Shown here: positions 1-9,260 of the stretch, in pieces
Layout: every line of letters begins with the position of its first letter
Numbering within the stretch: position 1 is the stretch's first letter
Origin: Ecdyonurus torrentis
Lineage: Eukaryota; Arthropoda; Insecta; Ephemeroptera; Heptageniidae
Assembly: GCA_949318235.1 (NCBI GenBank)
Contig: OX439130.1
Location: 35,417,085 to 35,481,084 of the forward strand
Direction: 5' to 3'
DNA length: 64,000 nt
Notes under the pieces: model-generated
Database searches by the model: none
The model's input: only the letters and a program-made list of their open reading frames with translations
Told to the model about the DNA's origin: nothing
Program-made: the position numbers and the translations under genes

Positions 1-631
1 CCAGCAACATAACAACTTTAAATTTGATGTTGCGTATTGTTTTTAAAGTTGAGCTAAATATTTGGTAGACATTGATCATTGACATCCATCCTGGCCAAAA
101 GTTTGATAACGATTTGTATAGGCAACCCACAACTACACTATGTTATCTTTATGAGAAAAAACATAGCGGCGGCTGCTGCCCCATTCTTAAACTTTTGGCC
201 AGAACTGTACCACTATACTTTCAAAGAATGAAAAATGTAACACAGAATTTACAATTAGCAAGTTTGTTTTAAATGTTTCAACTTTCTTTTGAGATGACTT
301 CCAGTTTTAACAATTGTCTCCGAGCTGAGACATGTTGAAATAGCTGACTTTCATAATCAATGTTTTTAGATTTGCTGTACATTAAATTTGGTAACCATTA
401 TGATTTTCTTAAGGTGTATTCACATATTTATTTACTTGTAATGTTGCAAAGCATTTTCGCAGAAAATTGTACATTTCATGGTACAAATTTTCTGTATATA
501 GTTTTGCATTGAAATTTTTAGTTTGCGCAGAGAAATTCTACAGCCAAATTTACATTCTGTGGAAAAATCTACCTCTGTTAGATGGTGCTGTAACATTGTG
601 CTGTAACAAAATGTTATTGCCCAAAGACATG

Positions 632-665
<34 letters not shown>

Positions 666-2757
666 TTATGGAATAGTTTGCAGGTTTTGTGCAGCATTTT
701 TGCTGTGCAATGTTAATGCAAAAAAAAAAAAAAAAAAAAAAACGGGGGAATATATGAAGGCACCTGCACAAGAAAATTATTTTGGTTACTAAATTTGCAA
801 CTGTCAATAATTGGAGAACGCTAATTACAAAACTTGTCAATTAACACTTATATTTGCATCTGTTACAAACCCAAAAATTAAAAAAATACAGCGTTAAATA
901 TATTTAATAGTGCAAAACTAAACCTCAAAATGTTCTAAATGTTAAAGTGACGAGAATTCAATTCAAAAATTGAATTTGTTTGAAACGCATAATAAATTTA
1001 TCCCTGGGGGAATTTGTTGTTAATGAAATGTATTGTACAAAATAAATAATTATTGTTGCTACTTTTTACTTAAAGATTTTTCATACCAATGTTATTATTT
1101 GTTTTTATGCTATTCTCAAATTGTGAGTTTTTTTTTTATATTTCAGTATAATAAAGGCCAGTTTTGCTTTTATGTTTTTGTTTTCTACTTAAAGATATTT
1201 TTAAAAAAGTAAAGTAAAATCATAATAAATGTATGTAAATTTCATCAATTGGCATTATATTTTTGAAAATTGTAATAAAAAAAGTTGTTTTAAAATATTT
1301 TGATATTTCATTTATTTGATTTAATAATTTTAATTCTTTACAGCTTAAACATTTTTGTATAATACAGTTTTTTAAAGTCACATTTTATATTTTGATTTAC
1401 CAATTAATTGGAGTATAAAAATTTGGAATGTTTAAATAAATACAATAGATCAGACAGAAACATTGCTTTTTTACTACTGAGTAAAACAATGCACTAAAAT
1501 GGGGCTTGTCAAATATTACTGATACCCAATCAAGGGCAATGCAGGAAATGTTTGCAAATCAAATAGCAATTTTTGACAATACTACTGCACTAGACGATAG
1601 TACTTGAAATTAGGGATAGTTAAAATACTTAATGTTTTCTGTTTTCTAAGCCATGAATCAAATTTTTTTGTTTTAATCAATGGTTATACCCACATAAGTC
1701 TAGACAGGGGAGGGCTTGAGGGGAGGGGGTTATGGAATTTAGCTAAGATTAGATAAAAATTTAATTCATTGCCTCATCAGTCATCACAGACCCAGAAAAG
1801 ATAACTGACTTTAAAAGAAATGCATTGACTCACTTCTCACAGTATAATGTATGCTCAAAACAAAGCTGGAAATAGTTTAGTAATCAAAAATGTTTTTAAC
1901 ATTTTTTTTTTAATTCTTTAAAATAGGGAATTATTTACAATAATAACTATTTTAATTTTTTATAAAGAAGAAACTAATATTATAACTATTATTATTTATA
2001 CAATAACAGTTAACACAGTAGCTTTAAAATTATTTATGGAAGTAGATTTATTATTATTTAACTTATTATTAAATAAAAATCCAATTTAAACTCTTTTTAT
2101 ATAAAAATTCAGATTTCATATTTTAAAAGTAGTACTTAAATATTGAAGTAGAAGTTTGCACAAATTTATTATTATTATTATTAAATTGCATCTTTCTAGT
2201 TGTTATGACAAAATAATACCCTAATATATGTCAGTAGACTATAATTAATAATTTGAATTACAAATTGATAAGTGCAACATTAAATAAAACCAAACTTAAG
2301 CTTTATCAATGTTATAGGAAGGTTCAATATATTGGATATCATGAGCATTGTTTTCCCACAGGCGATCCTTTCTACTTGATTTTTTCTTCTTCTTTTTTTA
2401 GCCACTCCTGTCTTGTTAAACTATGTTTGCAGATTGAAAACAATGCTAATGATATGCAATACAGTATATATTGAATTTTTCCATAACATCAATAATTTTC
2501 TTATATTTGCCTAGATATAAATAATACTATATAAAGTGGGACGTTGTATTGTTACTATTATATACATGTCCCACATTTTATACATAACTGACAATACATC
2601 GCTTTATATTATTATTATACTGTATATATATTTTTTTTATCTACTAGCATTGATTCACACCTTTGTAAAATCAACAGAACATAAAGGATGGCAATTTCAT
2701 ACAACTGACAGTTTCAAGACTGTCATCAACGCATTGATGGTGGCTGAGTTGCCTGAG
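1..2757. other. AT-rich intergenic stretch, no gene recognised
   Basis: I see no coding exon on either strand. Short open frames here have no family resemblance and contain homopolymers. There are poly(T) and poly(A) runs near 633-662 and 720-742. Several AATAAA motifs on the plus strand (around 990 and 1040) would allow this to be the 3'UTR of a gene lying to the left, but nothing in the window proves that. The right end runs into the probable 3'UTR of BRCC3. Confidence 0.5.
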
Positions 2758-2917
2758 TTTATTATAAAACTTCAGAGAAAATGTTTTAATTTCATCAAAC
2801 TATTTTCAACAAAATTAATACATTTATCGTACTTCAATATTTAAAAACTACACACAAAGACATTGAATATACTGTATTTACATAGATCATAGATAATGAA
2901 GATGAAAAGTTCCTACC
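2758..2917 (-). other. Probable BRCC3 3'UTR with AATAAA signal
   Basis: On the minus strand the first good AATAAA after the BRCC3 stop codon is at 2763-2758. That would give a compact 3'UTR of about 160-180 nt. A small hairpin (GACAGT...ACTGTC) lies just beyond it at 2707-2724. The poly(A) site itself is inferred, not seen. Confidence 0.45.
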
Positions 2918-5900
2918 CTAAGAGACACCATTTTGTAAAGTTTCAGCGATGAGTTCTTGCAGCCTGGCCTGTAGGTCAAGAACTTCCTCCTGCTCAGCCT
3001 CAAGTTGTGCTGTTGCCAGATTGACACTTTGCTTCAGGATGCTGCCTCGCTCCTGGAGACCTTGGAGTAGGGACGACTCAACCAGAGAAATCACATGGTA
3101 CATGGACGACGTAAACACTGGAACCACAATGTATAATTTACAACTTTATTAATGTGAATTAGTAAACATTTAACATATAATCAATATCCTAACTTTAATA
3201 CAGTATCTTCATTTTTTTTTTTTTTTTTTTTTTTTAGGGAATGGGAGATAGAGTTTAATTGATCGATTCCTCAAAATTTTAAATCTTTAAGTTTTCAATC
3301 AAATCTTTTTATAACTCAATGATTGATAATTGTCTTTGCAATTGCAAATATAAATTACAACCGGACTGCTGGTATAAATACTGGGCAGTCGCACTACTCC
3401 AGTAAATGCACCCAGGCAACCACAGCTTGCTGTCACCTAAAAGTGGGAGCTTCTCTCCACGCCATACTGATGAGACCCAGTAAGGCCGAAACAGCTGTCC
3501 ATGGCTTGTGAGATTTAGGTGTCCAAAGCAATGGTGTATGTTTTTCCGCACCACTGCACTAAATACAAGTCAAATCCACCCCCCAAGCTCACCCTCTATA
3601 AAAATTTGAAAATAGGTAATAATGAGCTTGCTTAAGTACCGTACATGTGCATTTGCAATTTAAAACAGCCACTTGCATTAAATTTTGGATGGGGTTTATT
3701 TTCTTTCTCTTGCTAGACGTCCCTTTCCATTAACAGGTCATTTTTCCATCCCCCGATTTTTCAAATTTATCTATACCTATGTTATTCCATCATCCTTTTA
3801 TTGATCAATTATCATAAAGTTAATTTCTTATCTAATTAATTATTATAACTTTTTAAACTGTAATATTATTAGAGATTATAGATGCAAGATTGAGAATACC
3901 TGAAGCATTGTGCACAGCTGACAGTGCACTTTGTCGTTCTTGAGTCCTATGAGACTCATATTGCTCATGCTCCTCATCGTACAAGATCTTAGGAAGGTCT
4001 AGAACTTTCTATAATAGAAGATAAAAATTAGCATTGAACATCAACGAGTTAATGCTTAAAGGCGTAGAACACCTTGAACAAAAAAGTTGTGTAATATCCT
4101 AAAAAAACTGAAAATCAACGTTGATTTGGCCGGAGTCATTGATTTCTAAGTTATTTTTCATTCACAAAATGCCGCTGCCGGTCACTGACGTCACAGCTCG
4201 CCCGGTTTACTTGCGTGTGGATCAGGCGAGCTGTGACGTCAGTGACCGGCAGCGGCATTTTGTGAATGGAAAATAAATTAGAAATCAGTGACTCCGGGCA
4301 AATCAACGTTGATTTTCAGGTTTGTTAGGATATTACGCAACTTTTTTGTTCAAGGTGTTCTACGCCTTTAAGAGAAAATGCCGGGTGTCTGTATAATTGG
4401 ATCTGAACATTACAGTTGTAAGGCTAAGGATAACTATGTAAAATTAATTACAAATTTTAAGTAATTAATTTTTGCTTCCTATTCTGTACAGTATCTATAA
4501 TCATAATTTACTATTATTGCATAAAATTTAAAATGTCACAAAATTAAATAGTACAGTGATTAAGTTAACCCTGAATAAATCAATTTCTAATGACTTAAGA
4601 AAAATTCACATTGTAATGCTTTGCTAGACTGAAATTTCACATTCAGTACTGTACCTGAGAAAAGAAAGACTGTATGCCTTGTTCTGAAGGCACAACATGC
4701 ATCTCCACTTCAACTCTGTTGCCGTCACTTTGGAAACAAATCACTTGCAGATTCTGGTCCTAAAATACAATAAAAAATTATACATTTTTTAGAATGAGGC
4801 TGTTGGGACTGATACGTTTTCTGACTCGGTCCCTGCACAGGGACTCTAGCCACTTTCTTTTTATATATATTTTAAGATAATAATTAACTATGTAATAAAG
4901 AAGCAAAAGTTTTGAGGCCGTGATTTCGATCACATGCGCTTCTGTTTATACATTCCACAGAGAAAACTACAGAGAACGCATGTAAGCAATAATTGATGTT
5001 GGTGGGAGTGGGGAGTGTTTACTAGCGTTTCTAAGCAGTTGTAAACCTGCCTGCAAGGGGGCTCGATTGTTTTTTGTGTTATTAAAATTTAAAACAATCA
5101 GACAATGCAGGCAGGTTTACAACTGCTTAGAAACACTAGTAAACACTCCCCACTCCCACCAACATCATATAACGTATAACGTAGCGGGTCAGAGCCGAGA
5201 TTGGGTTCAGTTTAATTTTCTTGGTAATGCATTCTCTGTAGTTTTCTCTGTGTACATACTAAGCATGCGCATGGTGTATGTTAAAACAGATGCTGATGTA
5301 ATCAGAATTGCTTAAAGTCAGCCTCAAAACGCAGTTGCTTCTTTATCATTCAATATTCACATTACCTCAGGTTTGCAGCTCTCTCCAGGAAACACAGAAA
5401 AAATAAGACCTATAAATCTGCAGTCAAATTGTTGGTATTGCTGTTGAGTTCTACAATCTGTTAAGATAAAATTGGTTGTTTTAGTTATAAAGTTTGAAAT
5501 CATTATACATAATTAGAGTTAATTAACGTACCTACTGCTGATGGTAAGACTGTGATGTGGGGATGAGAATGATACCAGCCTACAACTCTCATATCACGCT
5601 GTAGTTCAGCAGACAAATGTTCAGCAAATTCAGCTGCTTTCATCAACTGCTCAGGAGAAATTTCAACTCTATCTTTTCTTTTATCACTACGTCTCATCAT
5701 TATCATTGCAGAGATTTTTACACTGTCGTCTTCAAACTGGAGAAAAAAATGACATAACAATTTAAGTGTGAGTTGACGGCTGTCACATTAGAACCTTGCT
5801 TTTATACGTTATGGCTGCTTGCATATTACCCCAAATGTATTATTGATATCATATTTGTGATAATACGACTCATTACATACCTCACCCAATAACAGACCCA

Positions 5901-5991
5901 TGATTTCTTCTCTTTCTGTGGAAAAAGCATGGTCCAAACAAACTTGATAAGCGTCTGCATTTATGAACACTTTCTCTGCTCTGGCACTCAT
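2918..5991 (-). CDS. BRCC36 K63-specific deubiquitinase (JAMM/MPN+), six coding exons
   Basis: Coding exons in transcript order: 5881-5991, 5532-5736, 5366-5457, 4655-4759, 3900-4008 and 2918-3117. All have GT/AG ends and matching phases, giving 822 nt and 273 aa. BRCC36 is the zinc metalloprotease that cleaves K63-linked ubiquitin chains in the nuclear BRCA1-A complex and the cytosolic BRISC complex. Direct evidence is the JAMM signature: Glu29 in STEREEIMG, then GWYHSHPH with His93 and His95, Ser103 and Asp106. The Asp codon is split by intron 2. The block MRRSDKRKDRVEISPEQL matches the family closely. The C-terminal exon encodes a Glu/Gln/Leu-rich helix of coiled-coil type, as expected for the part that pairs with Abraxas-like partners. 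The protein is shorter than the roughly 316-aa vertebrate form. Exon 1 joins exon 2 directly (MGLLLGE to FEDDSVKI), so the longer linker found there in vertebrates is absent. The start MSARAEKVF is the first ATG of exon 1 and lies in the divergent promoter shared with SNRNP25. Confidence 0.95.
3201..3238. repeat. Poly(T) tract in BRCC3 intron 5
   Basis: A run of more than 20 T on the plus strand lies about 80 bp inside BRCC3 intron 5, left of the region holding the hammerhead motif. It could be the tail of a retroelement or a simple slippage tract. Confidence 0.7.
3461..3505 (+). ncRNA. Hammerhead ribozyme core (type I, minimal stem III)
   Basis: The conserved core is present in the right order: CTGATGA at 3467-3473, a stem II hairpin GACC-CAGTAA-GGCC at 3474-3487 (one A-C mismatch), GAAA at 3488-3491, and a minimal stem III of two pairs closed on an AGCT tetraloop. 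It ends in GTC, with predicted cleavage after 3499. The flanks pair as stem I (GCCAT at 3461-3465 with ATGGC at 3501-3505); the innermost stem I pair is an A-C mismatch. Minimal type I hammerheads of this form are known from Penelope-like elements and retrozymes, so this is probably a remnant of one. It lies in BRCC3 intron 5 but on the opposite strand, so BRCC3 pre-mRNA carries only the complement. Activity is untested, and the two mismatches may weaken it. Confidence 0.72.
4060..4367. mobile_element. TTAA-flanked foldback MITE in BRCC3 intron 4
   Basis: The element is nearly one full palindrome. Arms of about 140 bp begin AGGCGTAGAACACC and end in its reverse complement, around a loop of roughly 20 bp near 4210. 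It is flanked on both sides by TTAA (4056-4059 and 4368-4371), the target duplication of piggyBac-type transposons. No coding capacity. Each arm carries a TGACGTCA octamer (4186 and 4234). In BRCC3 pre-mRNA it would fold into a long double-stranded hairpin. The TIR start resembles that of two elements at 40.6 and 45.2 kb. Confidence 0.85.
4893..5352. repeat. Long inverted repeat in BRCC3 intron 3
   Basis: The left arm (about 4893-5056) and right arm (about 5103-5350) are reverse complements. The inner 58 bp differ by only one base that I can see, and the outer parts are more diverged. The loop is about 45 bp. The right end stops just before the exon 3 splice donor. It looks like a second foldback element, but I find no clear target duplication. 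Its transcript would form a second intronic double-stranded stem in the same pre-mRNA. Confidence 0.75.
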
Positions 5992-6360
5992 TTCAATACA
6001 AAATTTATATAAAAATATATACTAATACTTAATGTATTTATATTTTCCACGTTTTAGCAATTTTCTTTGGCTAAAACATAAATTTTTCCATAATTTTCTA
6101 TCTGCAACACAACCAAAACAATTTTTTTTAGTCCAGCTGATAAAAGATCGATTCTGTAATACATCGATACTAAAATGGGCGCGAAAGTTTTAAAATAATT
6201 TTTTTCCTTGAGAACTGGTGCCACCATGCGGCAGTAGTTAGAAACTTAATGTAAACAAAAATGGTAAACAAGATGCAAATGCTTACGAGTGCTGTATTTT
6301 TTGTAACTTTCTTTCAATAAATTTAGATCTAAATTTATTTTAGACACATTTAACAGATAT
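5992..6360. promoter_or_regulatory. Divergent promoter region of BRCC3 and SNRNP25
   Basis: Only 369 bp separate the two start codons, which point away from each other, so both promoters must lie here. The clearest element is an E2F-type site, GGGCGCGAAA at 6177-6186 (reverse TTTCGCGCCC), a natural regulator for a DNA-damage gene. ATCGAT motifs nearby (around 6148 and 6163) partly match the insect DRE. Three short upstream open frames lie on the SNRNP25 side (6226-6237, 6249-6254, 6261-6320). Transcription start sites are not determined. Confidence 0.65.
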
Positions 6361-7252
6361 ATGATTACAATGGATAGTGATGAAGTACAGGAATCTGAAT
6401 CTATGAGCCATAATGAGCTAGTTACATTAACAACTAAGGCTCTAAATGCTTTGCTGCACAATGACCCATTGCTTTGTGACCTTCCCGAAAGTGTAACTGT
6501 GGACGAGGTTTCTGCTCAGGTAATATAATAGTTGCATATCTAATAATTAAAGATATTTGTTTGCCATGATAAATTACTTCTCTCTATTATATGCAAAGTA
6601 GAGTCTAAATAATGTAGTTCAAAACTGTCGCTTAATTTGCTAAGTTATTTATTATGAGAAAAAATGTTGCTGAATTTGATTGGTAAAATATATTATCTCA
6701 TCAGCTTTGTGAACATACATGTGATTATATTTATATGTTAGTACATATATGCATACATCATTTTCACATAAAATTATGTATGTACATTGTACATACAGAT
6801 CATTATACATCAGGGGCGGCTCGTGAAGTTTATGACTAGGCAAGCACTCGGTGATAGCTTATATATTCTGGGGGGGGGGGGGGGGGGTAGCCCGCCGCAG
6901 GCGCCGATTTTTTTTTAGACCACGTGGTCCCTTATAATCTTTGATTTTCGACAAAAAAAAAACTGCACATCTGAACCTTAAAGCAATAATCATTTTGATT
7001 TTTTATAACGAAAACTTTCAAAGAAATTGTGCTGTTAAAAATATTTTTTTAATTATATTTCTTAATTAGTAATTACTATAATGACTATTGAATAAACTAT
7101 ACATAAAAGAGTATTGTAAAAGTAGTGTATAAATTAGATTTTTCACAAAATCGTACGTAAATATTTTCATGAAGAGCACGTTATTTAATATTATTATTGC
7201 GCATTTATTTTTATTTTATTCTCGGGCTATTCAGTTTTTATTTGAAAAGAAA

Positions 7253-7302
<50 letters not shown>

Positions 7303-9260
7303 TAACTGCCGATTAGATAATTGCAAATGTACACGGCCCTATATTTATCGTTTATTATATTTGTTTTGCTTTAATTTATATGCCAAAACAAACTATATAA
7401 AAAAAAATTATTCTTTGATTTTTAAATCAGTTCACAATTACACCCCCATGCCCGAAAAAAACTAAACACAGTCATTTTTAATGTCACAGCTTTTATTATT
7501 TAAAAATTGACAAAATAAATAATAACTTTAGCTAAATTCAGGCACATTTGTTAATATTTCCCCTCCCTTTTTCGGTACAATAGATCATTTTAAAAATAAA
7601 TAGTTCTCTCCGTTATACCTTTTCCAGCTTATTCTTATATTAATATTTTTAATGGAGATTGTCGGTTTAGCGTGCGGGCAAACGTGGGGATGTTATATAA
7701 GGATCCTCTAATTTAACATTTATGCTTGGGCTTAGTTGTTTTTTTTTTTTTTTTTGTTTTGTTTTGTTTTTTTTTTTTTTTTTTTTTGCGATTATCTGAA
7801 CAAACTACACCAATTCTGAATTCCGTATATTTAAATGAGAAAAACTAGACACACTAAACTTTTACGTTTTTAAAGCCATAGGAATTTTTTTTTTTTCAAA
7901 GAATTTTTGACACCGATTATCTTCATATTGAGCTCATTTACTGTAAAAATTTTCAAACAATAAAAACCGCGCTGTGTCTTTAGAGGTGCATGTCAACTAT
8001 ACTCAAAAACATTTCCAAACAGCAACATTAATTTTTGTCTCGATCTCTCTCTTTATTTTTTTTATCAATAATATTCTTAATATTTTTGGCTATGTATAAA
8101 TTACAAAATAATAATAATAAAGTTTAAAAGACATCATCAAATCGCGCCAGTGAAATTATTTAAAAGTATAATATATTATATATAGAAAGAAGGTAATTAA
8201 GAGCAAAAAATTGCATTTAATTGATTCATGTAATTTACTATTTATGTTTTTATAAAATAAAATTTATTTAAAGTGTGTGATCTATTGATTTACACATATG
8301 TCCAAAGTTTCATATTTTTAAAACACTTTTTACATATAAATTACACGTCTTTTTATTCATATTTTGGCATAGACTGCAGCATATCACGCTATTGCTAATT
8401 AGCCGTTACGCATACGACAACATTAAAGTCACACATTTATAGACAAAATAACACAGATTCAGGAAATGTTTTTATTTTTTCAATCCAACAATTACTTATT
8501 GAGTTATTAATTTTTTAAGAAAGGTGCAAGCATTTTATTGAAGTGCTTTCACGACGTCTATTCAGAAGCATTGCAACCTCCCGTCCCCCCGCTTTTTTTC
8601 TCAATGCTAGCGCTATAGCGATGTATGCTGCTGTAGTGTGGAGCATTCACGATTTTTATTGAGGAGGGCGCTGCATACGTGATTTTTTTTATAAAGGCGC
8701 GCTTTGTTTTTAATGAATACAAATTAGAAAAAAACATAGAAAATAGATAAAAATTAGCTACAAAATATGAAAAATAACTTTCTTTATTGAATTATGGAAT
8801 AAAACCTTTTTGATCGATTTTCTATAGGCATGCACTGCTTGCAGGGCTTACATGCACCAGCCGCCCCTGTTATACATACAGCATGCATATATATATATAT
8901 GTACTTACTCTCCTTTGAATTTTGTGATTGCAGATAGCTGTACAGCAAGGCAGTGCTCTGACCATCAAAGTGGTTCGTGGTGATGGTGAGGTGTTGAAAG
9001 TGGTTGTGGATCGGCATGGTGCTACAGTGGGACACTTGAAACGTGCCATTCAACGACACGTGGCCTTACGTGTCCAGCGAGAGACAGGTCGTAAGCGTAG
9101 TATTAGCTGGAGATATGTATGGAAAACCTACTGGCTTTCTTATGACGGAGAAAAACTTAAAGATGATAATTCTCTATTAATTAATTTAGGAATTGTTAAT
9201 AAAGCTTGTGTTCATTTTGTAAAAAGATATCGTGATAAACAAAAAGATGATCAGTATTAA
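6361..9260 (+). CDS. SNRNP25, U11/U12 minor spliceosome 25-kDa protein
   Basis: There are two coding exons, 6361-6519 and 8934-9260 (phase 0 intron, GTAATA donor, TTGCAG acceptor), for 161 aa. The protein is a component of the U11 snRNP that helps recognise the 5' splice site of U12-type introns in the nucleus. The sequence shows NDPLLCDLPESVTVDEVSAQ, matching the NDPLLCDLP-type N-terminal block of the family. A ubiquitin-like fold follows, with the diagnostic blocks HLKRAIQRHV, SISWRYVWKTYWLSYDGEKL and a basic tail, VKRYRDKQK. It is slightly longer than the roughly 130-aa human protein because of the N terminus and tail. Two in-frame ATGs compete, 6361 and 6370. The second has the better context (ACAATGG) and gives MDSDEVQE. 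The 2.4-kb intron contains a complete hAT element. AATAAA overlaps the stop codon at 9260-9265, so the 3'UTR may be very short. Confidence 0.95.
6811..8869. mobile_element. Non-autonomous hAT transposon in SNRNP25 intron
   Basis: The termini are CAGGGGCGGCT at the left and AGCCGCCCCTG at the right, a perfect 11-bp inverted repeat with the usual hAT CAG start. It is flanked by a perfect 8-bp target duplication, ttatacat (6803-6810 and 8870-8877). At 2059 bp it contains a G run at 6870-6887, (GA)n at 7257-7300 and long T tracts near 7740-7787. I find no transposase reading frame. It must be removed with the intron for SNRNP25 to be expressed. Confidence 0.9.
7257..7300. repeat. (GA)22 microsatellite inside the hAT element
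   Basis: Perfect GA dinucleotide array carried within the transposon interior. Confidence 0.95.
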
